NCBI GenBank assembly: GCA_965279705.1
Contig: OZ257257.1
Span: 1,674,001 to 1,738,000 of the forward strand
Direction of reading: 5' to 3'
Source of the DNA: Stagnimonas sp965279705
GTDB lineage: Bacteria > Pseudomonadota > Gammaproteobacteria > Nevskiales > Nevskiaceae
DNA length: 64,000 nucleotides
Shown here: one piece after another, positions 34,165 through 42,413 of the stretch
How the letters are laid out: every line of letters begins with the position of its first letter
Numbering within the stretch: position 1 is the first letter of the stretch
Translations under genes and position numbers: made by a program
Notes under the pieces: model-generated
Told to the model about the DNA's origin: nothing
What the model saw: the letters and a program-made list of their open reading frames with translations, nothing else
The model's database searches: none

Positions 34165-37100
34165 TTACCAGGGCTTGAAAACGTAGCCGATGCTGGCACG
34201 GCCCAGTGTGTTGTTGCCGCCCTGCGCAATGCCAACCGCGAAGTTGATCTTGCCGGCAACGCCGCCCACATTGACGCTGAAGGCCGACTTGCCGTTATAG
34301 GTCGCGCCGCCCAGACCCACTGCCAGACCATCGCTGGTAGGCAGCAAGGGTGATGACGATGCGGCCATCGCGACGCCATAGCTGAGCTTGTCTTCCAGCG
34401 CGTTCACCTTCTGGTCGACCGCATTCACGCGCTGGTCGGTGTAGGCATTCACCTCGGTTCTGGCCTGGCTCACCTGGCGGTCGGTGTAGACATTGGCGTC
34501 CTGCGTCAGCGCGCCGCGGCAGGCCTCGTCGCAGCCGGTGGCGACACTCGCCACACGCTGGTCGGTGTAGCTGTTTGCGCTGCTCAGCGTGGCGGCATCA
34601 CCGGCCATCGCACGGGTCTGCGCTGCCGCCAGTGTCTGCGTGTTGGCTGATTGCACCTGGCCGACGGTGGCGGCATCGCTGCTGGCGATACCATCGGTCA
34701 CATTGGTCAAACGGCGTGTCACCTGGCCGCCTTCACCGCTGCTGCCGAAGCTCACGGTGTTGACCTGATTGGCAATGCTGCGGTCGCCAATGGCCACACT
34801 GCCGGCAGCCTGTGCCTGTGCTTCGGTACCGATCGCCACCGTGCGCTCGGCACTCGCCCGCGCAAAGCTGCCCGTGGCTACGCCGCGATCGCCTGCTGCA
34901 CTCGCCTCGTTGCCGTAGGCCACGCCAAAATTGCCCTGGGCAATGCTGTTGTCACCCACCGCCGTGGTGTTGGTGCCCAGCGCCATCGCCTGGTCGCCCA
35001 CCGCCACCGACGATTGTGCAACCGCGCCGCGTCCATAGGCCGTGCTGTTGGCCTGCACCGCATAAGCTCCCGCGCCGGTGGCCAGACCCAGACTCGCCAC
35101 GTTGGCACCACGGCTCACGTCCACTCCCGCCGCACCTGCGCCCAGATTGGCGAGCTGGTTCTGGATGGTGGTGATGTCGCCGGTGTTGGCGGTGACGCGG
35201 TTGTCCAGCATCGTCACCGAGCTCTCGACGATATTGCCCAGCGTGGTCAGCCCCGCCCGGGTATCGGCGATCTGCTGGGTATTGGTTTGCAGGGTGCCTT
35301 CGGCAGCACCGACGCGCTGTGTCAGCGCAGTGACGGCGGCGCTGTTGTCCGGCCGCGCTTCGAGCGTGGTGATACGGTCGTTCTGCGCGCCATCGCTGGC
35401 TTGCAGCGCACCCACCTGCTGACCCTGGTTTTGCAGCGTGCCCTCGACCGCATCGACGCGGCCGGTGAGCGTGTTGAACTGCGCAGCACTCGGCCCGCCG
35501 CCGTTGCCGGCGGGGATCGCGGCAATCGCCGCATTGAGCTGGCCGAGATTCACGGCATCTTGTGCCTGCGTGGCGTTGCCGACGTTGGTGATGCGGCGCG
35601 TCAGCGGCGTGGCGTTGGGGCCACCCACCAGCGAGCCGACCGATACCACGCCCGCCTCACCGCAGGCCGAGTTGGCGCCAAGTGCGACACAGTTGTCGCC
35701 ATTGGCGATGGCGGACGTGCCGAGTGCCAAGCCATTCGCTGCGGTGGCGCGGGCCTGGCTGCCGTAGGCCGCACCATTCACCCGCGCGGTGAAGGTGTTG
35801 GTGCCGGTGGAAAGGCCCAGGCTGGTGGGGTCAGCACCGCGCGTCACATCCACTGCCATGCCCCCGGCGGGGATCGCTGCGATGGCGGCATTGAGCTGGC
35901 CGACGTTGACCGCATCGGTAATCGCCGTGCCGCTGGCGAGGTTGACGATGCGACGCTCGACGCCGACCGAGCCCACCGAAAAGGTGTTCGCCTCGGTCGC
36001 AATCGAACGCTGGCCGATGGCGACCGCTGAATTGGCATCGTCCATCACCACTGCACCGTTGCCGATGGCAATGCCATTGACCGCGCCGTTGCCCGCAGCC
36101 GAGCCGATGCGCGCACTGCTGTTGGCGTCACTGCCGCTGCCGATGGCGATCGAACCGATGGAGTTGAGACCAATCACCTGCGCAAAGCTGCCCAGCGCCA
36201 GACTCTGATTGGCGCTGGCGTTGTTGGTGTAGCCCACCGCCACACTCTGCTGCCCGCTGGCGACGTTGCTGGTGCCAAAGGCTTGGGATGAGAGCTGGCT
36301 GGCGGTGTTGAGCAGGCCAAACGTCTGCGCGTTCTGACCGCTGGCGGTGTTGTTCGCGCCAAACGCGCTGGTCAGCGCATTCGACGCCGTGTTCTGGCTA
36401 CCGAAGGCGTTGGCATTGTCGGCGCTCGCCTGGTTGTTGTCGCCAAAGGCATTGTTGCTCGCCACCGAGGTGGTGTTGTTGCGGCCAAACGCCTGCGAGT
36501 TGGCAGACTGCGCCGTATTGTTGCTGCCAAAGGCGCTGGCACCTGTTGCCGCCGCCGCCGTGGTGTTGAGATAACCAAAGCCAAGGCTGCTCATGCCCGC
36601 TGTACGGTTGTTGAAACCGAGTGCCGCCGACAAGCCACCACTCGCAACGTTTTGCGCACCCAGCGCCAGCGCGGCGCTGGCATCCGCCACATTCTGGCTG
36701 CCGATGGCGACGCTATCGCGGCCAGAGGAGAGATTGAAGTAGCCCAGCGCGCTGGCGTTTTCGCCGGCGCTGTTCTGATTGCCCAGCGCCGTGCCGTGAT
36801 CACCCGTGACGCGCGACATATAGCCCAGGGCCGAAGCAAACAGCCCACCGGCGGTGGTACGGTCACCTACCGCCAGCGACGAATCGAAGATGGCGCCAGC
36901 GTTGTTGCCGATGGCAATGGCATTGACCGCCGAGGCACTGACCACGCCATTCATGATGGCCGTGGTACCAGTGTGTGCATTGCGGCCGAAGGCAATCGCG
37001 CCACCGCCGATGCCGTTCACCAGCGCGTTGCTGCCTATGGCAATCGACTCGGGAGCGAAATTGCCCGGACCGAGCGGCACGAAGATGGCCGCATTGGTGC

Positions 37101-37308
37101 CGAGGGCGATGCTGTTGGCCTGTGTCACCCGCGCGTTGCTACCGATCGCGACGCTGTTTGTGCCGGCGGCATTGGCAGATGAGCCGCCATTGCCCTCGCT
37201 GCCGATCTCGATGGCGCCGGTGCCGATCGCAAAAGCTTGTGCGGCGAAAAGGCTGGCAGCGGTAAAGGCAAGCTGGGTGAGTCGGAATGTGCTCTGTTGC
37301 TGGTGCAT
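34165..37308 (-). CDS. Trimeric autotransporter adhesin (YadA-like), copy 1
   Basis: A 1047-residue surface adhesin. Signal peptide (LAFTAASLFAAQAFA), then a long head of 14-16 residue Hep/Hag repeats (for example NAFGSQNTASNALTSAFGAN, SVAVGYTNNASANQSLALGS). Neck motifs RRIVNLASGTAITDAVNVGQ, RRITNVGNATQAQDAVNLGQ and RRLTNVTDGIASSDAATVGQ separate heads from coiled-coil stalks. The last 90 residues form the YadA anchor, ending in GRASIGYVFKPW. An unusual CxxxC pair (Cys926, Cys930) lies in the stalk just before the anchor. ATG 37308 has a strong AGGGGA site. It follows the second adhesin by 53 bases, so the two likely form an operon. Confidence 0.93.
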   Translation of the reverse strand: MHQQQSTFRLTQLAFTAASLFAAQAFAIGTGAIEIGSEGNGGSSANAAGTNSVAIGSNARVTQANSIALGTNAAIFVPLGPGNFAPESIAIGSNALVNGIGGGAIAFGRNAHTGTTAIMNGVVSASAVNAIAIGNNAGAIFDSSLAVGDRTTAGGLFASALGYMSRVTGDHGTALGNQNSAGENASALGYFNLSSGRDSVAIGSQNVADASAALALGAQNVASGGLSAALGFNNRTAGMSSLGFGYLNTTAAAATGASAFGSNNTAQSANSQAFGRNNTTSVASNNAFGDNNQASADNANAFGSQNTASNALTSAFGANNTASGQNAQTFGLLNTASQLSSQAFGTSNVASGQQSVAVGYTNNASANQSLALGSFAQVIGLNSIGSIAIGSGSDANSSARIGSAAGNGAVNGIAIGNGAVVMDDANSAVAIGQRSIATEANTFSVGSVGVERRIVNLASGTAITDAVNVGQLNAAIAAIPAGGMAVDVTRGADPTSLGLSTGTNTFTARVNGAAYGSQARATAANGLALGTSAIANGDNCVALGANSACGEAGVVSVGSLVGGPNATPLTRRITNVGNATQAQDAVNLGQLNAAIAAIPAGNGGGPSAAQFNTLTGRVDAVEGTLQNQGQQVGALQASDGAQNDRITTLEARPDNSAAVTALTQRVGAAEGTLQTNTQQIADTRAGLTTLGNIVESSVTMLDNRVTANTGDITTIQNQLANLGAGAAGVDVSRGANVASLGLATGAGAYAVQANSTAYGRGAVAQSSVAVGDQAMALGTNTTAVGDNSIAQGNFGVAYGNEASAAGDRGVATGSFARASAERTVAIGTEAQAQAAGSVAIGDRSIANQVNTVSFGSSGEGGQVTRRLTNVTDGIASSDAATVGQVQSANTQTLAAAQTRAMAGDAATLSSANSYTDQRVASVATGCDEACRGALTQDANVYTDRQVSQARTEVNAYTDQRVNAVDQKVNALEDKLSYGVAMAASSSPLLPTSDGLAVGLGGATYNGKSAFSVNVGGVAGKINFAVGIAQGGNNTLGRASIGYVFKPW

Positions 37309-37361
37309 GGTGATCCCCTTGAGGTGTAGCGAAGAAATGGATGTCGAAAAGCCGCGCGCCG

Positions 37362-40300
37362 TTACCACTTGAAGAACACGCTGGCGCGGCCGCCGGTGTC
37401 GCCGCGATTGCTGGTGGTCACCGCCAGACCCGCGCTGGTGCGGCCCTGCATGAAGCTCTGCGAAGCCCCGATGGCAATGGCGCTCTGGCCCTTGAAGTTG
37501 CCGATCGAAACGCCGACGCCGCCTTCACCCGCACCGAGTGCTCCGGGGCTGGTGCCGCTCAGGGCAAAGGCCATCGCCACGCCGTTGTAGGCATTGCGCT
37601 CGACCTTTTGCAGATCGCTGCCGAGCTGCTGCTGGTTGGTTTCCAACGCGCCGATGCGCGTGTCGTGCGTGGCGATCACCGCCTCGCTCTGATTGAGGCG
37701 CACGTTCAAGTTGTTGAGGCCAGCAACGCTGCGCGCGTCGACCGTCTGCACCTGGCCGACGGTGGCGGCATCGGTGATGGCCGTGCCGTCGCTGACGTTG
37801 CTCAAGCGGCGCGTGGCGGGTGCGGCACCTTCGCTCGCGGTGCCGCGGCCGAAGCTCACCGTGTTGTCGGTGGCCGCCACGCTGCCGTTGCCGATGGCCA
37901 CACTGTTGGTGACGGATGCCTGCGCGTTGTTGCCCACCGCCACGCTGAAATTGCCCGTCGCTGCCGCGTTGTCGCCGAGCGCCGTGGTGTTCGTACCGAT
38001 GGCTTGCGCGCCGGTGCCGACGGCCACCGATGAGTTCGCCACCGCGCCACTACCAATCGCCACCGAATTGCTCTGCACCGCCCGGGCGTTCTGGCCGATG
38101 GCGATGGCGCCGCTGCTCTCGGTGAGTGCCCCGCTGCCGAGCGTTACCGTGTTGCTGCCCTGCGTGCGGCTGTTGCTGCCGGCAGACACCACGTTGGTCG
38201 TACCGGCGGCGATCACTGCGGTGGCGAGGTTGAGATGCTGTTCGGTGTCGCTCTCGTTGTCGGCGACCAGATCGGCCAGTGACACCAGTCGCGTCGCCTG
38301 CACGGCCTGCGTCGCTTCCAGCACGCCGGTGCGCGTCTCGACAGTGCCGATGCGCGTGGCTTGTGCGTTCTGTGCGCCCTCCAGCGTCGTGGTGCGGGTT
38401 TCCACGTCGCCGATGCGCGTGGCCTGGGCAAGCTGCCCGGCCTCGATGGCCGTCGCGCGGCCTTCCACCACCGTGGTGCGTGACTCCACAGTCGTGAGGC
38501 GCGTGCCCTGTGCGAGCTGCGTGGTCTCCAGCGTTGTTGCACGGGTTTGCAGGCTGCCAATGGCGACTTCAGCGGCATCGACGCGGATGGTTTGTGCCGC
38601 GAGGCCGGTTTGCAGCGTGGTGATCGTACCGGTGTTGGTGTTGGCGAGTGCTTCCAGCGCGCCGGTACGGCCCTGCAGCGAGGCGACTGCCGCGTCGGTG
38701 CTGTTGGCACGGCCTTGCAAGGCGGCGATGCCGGTTTCGGCGTTGGTGAGTCGCACACCCTGTGCGGCCTGTGTGGTTTCGAGCGCGGTCGCGCGGTTCT
38801 GCACCTCGCCTACGGCGCTGCTGGTCTGGGCGGCGAAGTTGGTCAAGCGAGTTGCCACCGTCTGCACCTGCCCGAAGCTCGCAGCATCGCTGGCCGCAAG
38901 GCCATCGGCCACTTGCGTGATGCGCCGCTGCTGCGCCGCACTGCCGACACTAATAGTGTTGGCCGCATCAGTGACCGAACCGCTGCCGAGTGCGACCGCG
39001 TTCTGGTGCGCAGCGACGGCGCCGTGGCCGAGTGCGACGCCGTAGACGGCATTGCTGCCGACGCGCGCGGCACCGGTTTCGGTAAAGAAATCCGGCGTGC
39101 CATTGGCGTCGAAGTCATCACCCGGTGTGTAGACGCCATCACCTGCGCCGATAGCAATGCCTGCGGTGGCACCGCCCAAAACCTGCGCGCCGCTGCTCAG
39201 TGCTGCGGCCCCGGTGGCGAAGGCACTGGCCGCGCGGCCCAGTGCGCTGCTGCTTGCGCCGCCGGCATAGGCGGTTGAGCCCAAGGCCGTGGCAGACGCC
39301 TGCGCGGTGGTGTTGAAGCCGATGGCGGTCGAACGATCGCCGTAAGCGTGAGCGCTGTGGCCGAGTGCACTTGAGGCCAGGCCGCTGGCGCGCGTGCCGC
39401 GGCCGAGTGCGGTGCTATTGGTGGCGGTCGCCGTCGCATCGAACCCGACGGCGGTCGACAACTCCCCTGTGGCGCGGGTGGAAATGCCCAGTGCCGTACT
39501 ACCCAGCGCCGTGCCCTGCGCATCGGTGCCGATGGCCGTGGCGGCATCTGCGGTTGCCTGCGAGAAATGGCCGACGGCCGTTGCCTGCAAGCTGCTGGCG
39601 AGGCTGTTGGCACCGAGTGCCGTGCTGCGCTCACCCGCTGCATTGGCCTGGTTGCCAAAAGCCGCCGCCACCACCCCACCCGCCACTGCGTTGTCGCCCA
39701 CCGCCGTGGTGTTGGTATTGATGGCCTGCGCGCCGGTACCGACTGCGACCGAACTCAGCGCCGTCGCACCGCGCCCAATCGCCACCGAGTTGCTCATCAC
39801 CGAACGCGCGCCATCGCCAATCGCCACACCACCGGCGCTCTCGCTGCGGGCATTGCGACCGAGCGTGACCGCACCATCGCCGCCGACGAACGCGCCGTCG
39901 CCCGCGGCCACCACGCCCTGGGCATCGGGGGCGATCTGGATGTCTTCGATCGACATCAGCTGCTCGCGGCGGTCACGCGCCAAAGTGAGAATACCCAGCG
40001 AGGCCTGCGCCTCGGCGATCTCGTTCATGATCTCGTTCTGCGCCGCTTCGGGCAGCAGATTGAGTTCGAGATTGCGCACGCGGCTGCGCACGCCATCGAG
40101 CTGGTTCACCGTCACCGCGTCGTGGGCGGCGGTGCCATCCGCCACGTTCACCACGCGGCGGTATTCGTTGAAGCCGGCGTTGCCGACCGACACGGTGAGC
40201 GCCTCGGTGGCCTGCGCATCGCTGCCAAGGGCGACACTCTGCGTTGCACCCGCCAGCACCAGCGCACCGGGGCCGACAGCCGTCGCAAAGTTGGCGCGCG

Positions 40301-41582
40301 TCTCGGCGCTGCTGCCGAGTGCCACGCCGCCGCGATTGCTGACGAGGGCATCGCGGCCTAGCGCCACACCGTTGGTGGCACCGGCCTCGACCCGCGCGGC
40401 GAACACCGCGCCGTTGGGGTCAACGAAGTTATCGCCACCAATCGCCACCGCGCCATCCGCCAGCGCGCGGGCACCGGCACCCTGGGCGATGGAGGCGACA
40501 CCGGTCGCGCGGGCGAAGTGGCCATCTGCCTGCGACAGCGCCGCACTGGCCACCGCGTTGTTGCCAATGGCGCTGGCACTCACGCCGCTCGCCGTGCTGT
40601 TGTTGCCCAGGGCCAGGCCATTGCTGTTGCTGGCAAAGGCATCGCGCCCCAAGGCCACTGACTGCACGCCAAGTGCGCGGGCGTTGTCGCCCTGCGCCAG
40701 GCTGTAGTCGGCACTGGCCAGGCTACCGCGGCCGAGTGCAATGGCGCTGCTGCTGGCCGCGCTGGCCGCGTCGCCAATCGCAATGGCCTGCGTGCCCGCC
40801 GCCGATGCCGTGCCACCAATCGCCACCGTGCGCGTGCCAGTCGCTGCTGCCGCACTGCCCACCGCGACCGAAGCCACGCCGAAGGCATGCGCGCCGCTGC
40901 CAAGTGCAGCCGCACCAACGCTGGTCGCCTGCGCGCTCAAGCCGAGGGCGAGGCTGCTGAGCGCTGTCGCCTCCGAGTAGCGGCCCGCGGCAAAACTGAA
41001 ATTGCCGCTGGCGAGTGATTCCGCACCGAGTGCGATGGCACTGCTGCCAAAGGCCGTCGCACCGCCGCCGATCGCCGTGCTGTAGAAGCGCGCCTGGCTC
41101 AGCGCGCCGATGGCGGTGGCGTATTCCGCGGGTGCGATGTGCAGGCCGTTGACCACGCTGCCGTCGGTGAGCGGGATGCCTGCGGTCGCGCGATCACCAA
41201 TCGCCGTGGTGCCCAGGCCAATCGCGCGGGTGCCAAAACCGAAGGCGCTGGCGCCGGGGTTGTCGAAGCCGCTCTGATTCGAGATCGCGAACGATGAAAA
41301 GCCGATGCCGGTGCCGCCGTTCACCACGTTGCCGCTCTCCGCCTTCACATCGCCACCCAGGCAGCGCGAGCGGCCACTGGTGTCGCAGGGGTCGGTTTCG
41401 AGCTGCACCGCGCCATTACCGCTGGCGTTGTCGACAAAAAAGGAGGTGATGCCGTTGATGAGATCGGCACTCGCATTGGCGAGGTCGCGCACTGGGTCCT
41501 GCGCTTGGGCCGGGGCACCATGCAGGCTGGTCGCAGCGGCCAGGGCCATGAGGGATTTGCGGAAGATCGGTGTGGGTTTCAT
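37362..41582 (-). CDS. Trimeric autotransporter adhesin (YadA-like), copy 2
   Basis: A 1406-residue adhesin. Signal peptide MKPTPIFRKSLMALAAATSL to APAQA. Long Hep/Hag heads (AIALGAESLASGNFSFAAGR, TAIGTDAQGTALGSTALGIS) are separated by necks YRRVVNVADGTAAHDAVTVN, QRRITQVADGLAASDAASFG and TRRLSNVSDGTAITDAATVG. A regular coiled-coil stalk follows near residues 940-1150, built of repeats such as TLETTQLAQGTRLTTVESRT. The C-terminus is a YadA anchor ending RASVFFKW. I used ATG 41582 (GGAG upstream). It is the first gene of a probable two-adhesin operon; three TTGAA repeats at 11-bp spacing lie about 120 bp upstream. Confidence 0.93.
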   Translation of the reverse strand: MKPTPIFRKSLMALAAATSLHGAPAQAQDPVRDLANASADLINGITSFFVDNASGNGAVQLETDPCDTSGRSRCLGGDVKAESGNVVNGGTGIGFSSFAISNQSGFDNPGASAFGFGTRAIGLGTTAIGDRATAGIPLTDGSVVNGLHIAPAEYATAIGALSQARFYSTAIGGGATAFGSSAIALGAESLASGNFSFAAGRYSEATALSSLALGLSAQATSVGAAALGSGAHAFGVASVAVGSAAAATGTRTVAIGGTASAAGTQAIAIGDAASAASSSAIALGRGSLASADYSLAQGDNARALGVQSVALGRDAFASNSNGLALGNNSTASGVSASAIGNNAVASAALSQADGHFARATGVASIAQGAGARALADGAVAIGGDNFVDPNGAVFAARVEAGATNGVALGRDALVSNRGGVALGSSAETRANFATAVGPGALVLAGATQSVALGSDAQATEALTVSVGNAGFNEYRRVVNVADGTAAHDAVTVNQLDGVRSRVRNLELNLLPEAAQNEIMNEIAEAQASLGILTLARDRREQLMSIEDIQIAPDAQGVVAAGDGAFVGGDGAVTLGRNARSESAGGVAIGDGARSVMSNSVAIGRGATALSSVAVGTGAQAINTNTTAVGDNAVAGGVVAAAFGNQANAAGERSTALGANSLASSLQATAVGHFSQATADAATAIGTDAQGTALGSTALGISTRATGELSTAVGFDATATATNSTALGRGTRASGLASSALGHSAHAYGDRSTAIGFNTTAQASATALGSTAYAGGASSSALGRAASAFATGAAALSSGAQVLGGATAGIAIGAGDGVYTPGDDFDANGTPDFFTETGAARVGSNAVYGVALGHGAVAAHQNAVALGSGSVTDAANTISVGSAAQQRRITQVADGLAASDAASFGQVQTVATRLTNFAAQTSSAVGEVQNRATALETTQAAQGVRLTNAETGIAALQGRANSTDAAVASLQGRTGALEALANTNTGTITTLQTGLAAQTIRVDAAEVAIGSLQTRATTLETTQLAQGTRLTTVESRTTVVEGRATAIEAGQLAQATRIGDVETRTTTLEGAQNAQATRIGTVETRTGVLEATQAVQATRLVSLADLVADNESDTEQHLNLATAVIAAGTTNVVSAGSNSRTQGSNTVTLGSGALTESSGAIAIGQNARAVQSNSVAIGSGAVANSSVAVGTGAQAIGTNTTALGDNAAATGNFSVAVGNNAQASVTNSVAIGNGSVAATDNTVSFGRGTASEGAAPATRRLSNVSDGTAITDAATVGQVQTVDARSVAGLNNLNVRLNQSEAVIATHDTRIGALETNQQQLGSDLQKVERNAYNGVAMAFALSGTSPGALGAGEGGVGVSIGNFKGQSAIAIGASQSFMQGRTSAGLAVTTSNRGDTGGRASVFFKW

Positions 41583-41698
41583 CGGACGGCACTCCAGGGT
41601 CAGGGCTTGTCGCTGCGTGCTTTGGCCCGTGGGAGACGGGGTCGGTGTGGCAGCGGGGCTGACTCTGGGTGGCGGCTGGGGCTGAAGCCTGACGACCA

Positions 41699-41731
41699 CT
41701 TGAAATCATCTTGAAGAAAAGTTGAATGCTT
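41699..41731. promoter_or_regulatory. Three TTGAA direct repeats at 11-bp spacing upstream of adhesin operon
   Basis: CTTGAA (41699-41704), CTTGAA (41710-41715) and GTTGAA (41721-41726) are spaced exactly 11 bp. Read toward the adhesin, this is TTCAAG-N5-TTCAAG, the geometry of OmpR-family (PhoB, PmrA) operators. A sister site lies at 42308-42340. Confidence 0.55.
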
Positions 41732-41865
41732 TGTTTTCAGCCACTTGGCGGTTGTTTTGGGCGTGCTGAAAAAATCATGAATCAGCCCGGTTAGGCGCTT
41801 AGGCTGGGTTTTGAGCTCTCCCATTTGGGGTGCCGGAGCGCGAGCGAGCAGCGGCAGCGGCCACC

Positions 41866-41891
41866 AAAAAGCCCCGCACGAAGGCGGGGCT
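41866..41891 (-). terminator. Rho-independent terminator of the six-cysteine protein gene
   Basis: An 8-bp GC-rich stem (AGCCCCGC 41870-41877 with GCGGGGCT 41884-41891) followed by five T on the minus strand, 20 bases after the gene's stop. Confidence 0.8.
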
Positions 41892-41911
41892 CGCTGGGCA
41901 GCGGGGCGGTG

Positions 41912-42226
41912 CTATGGGTCCATCAGCTTTTCGCAGCGGTTGGCCTGCGAGGGCTTTTTGGCTTTGGTCTTGCAGGCCTTCACGGCTTCGACGCGTTGAT
42001 CGAGCCCGTCATCGTCGGTCGCGGTCTGCATCTGCCGCGCCCGGCATTGCAGCTGCGGCATGGTGGGGCGCGCACCGGCTTGCAGCGCGCCGCATTTTTC
42101 ATCGAGCAGGGTCTTGTAGCAGGCGTCCCGCGCCTTATCCTTTTGCGCGGCGCATTGGGCTGATGTGGTGGCGGCACTGGCACTGGTGAAGGCGAGCAGC
42201 AGGGTGAAGGCGAGGGGGTATTTCAT
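41912..42226 (-). CDS. Small secreted six-cysteine protein, unknown function
   Basis: A 104-residue protein with a signal peptide (YPLAFTLLLAFTSASA) and a mature domain of about 85 residues with six cysteines spread through charged helical sequence (SAQCAAQKDKARDAC, DEKCGALQ, PQLQCRARQMQ, AVKACKTKAKKP, NRCEKLMDP). The even number suggests three disulfides in the periplasm or outside. ATG 42226 was chosen for the signal peptide; the upstream frame is not protein-like. It is divergent from the peptidase gene and shares the TTGAA repeat region with it. I recognise no family. Confidence 0.72.
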   Translation of the reverse strand: MKYPLAFTLLLAFTSASAATTSAQCAAQKDKARDACYKTLLDEKCGALQAGARPTMPQLQCRARQMQTATDDDGLDQRVEAVKACKTKAKKPSQANRCEKLMDP

Positions 42227-42307
42227 GGCGGTGCTCCAGAAGTTTTCAGCCTGACTGGCTGGGTCTGCACAGCCTCGCGTGGGTGACACCCGCAAGCCTG
42301 ACGGCGC

Positions 42308-42340
42308 TTTGAAAAATGCTTGAAGAATTCATGAACCGCA
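42308..42340. promoter_or_regulatory. Three TTGAA-type direct repeats at 11-bp spacing between divergent genes
   Basis: TTTGAA (42308-42313), CTTGAA (42319-42324) and CATGAA (42330-42335) at exact 11-bp steps. The central unit, CTTGAAGAA, is identical to the central unit of the site upstream of the adhesin operon. It lies about 80-110 bp from both the peptidase start (42414) and the six-cysteine gene start (42226). Confidence 0.55.
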
Positions 42341-42413
42341 CGATTTCAAGCAGACGTCAGGCTTTTTGGTCAGAGAGGCGGCATGCTGCTGCGCATCCCA
42401 TCCGGAGTTGCCC

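Larger units (their letters stand above)
41583..41911. other. 329-bp gap upstream of the adhesin operon
   Basis: No gene is visible. It holds the presumed control region of the adhesin operon (transcribed leftward), with direct repeats at 41699-41731, and at its right end the terminator of the six-cysteine gene (41866-41891). AT-rich stretches at 41700-41780 contrast with the surrounding GC-rich coding DNA. Confidence 0.6.

Noticed and set aside
34165..41582. Dense short repeats that could suggest a CRISPR or noncoding tandem array
   Set aside because: The repeats are in frame and encode Hep/Hag heads and coiled-coil stalks of trimeric adhesins; unit spacing and sequence vary as in protein repeats.
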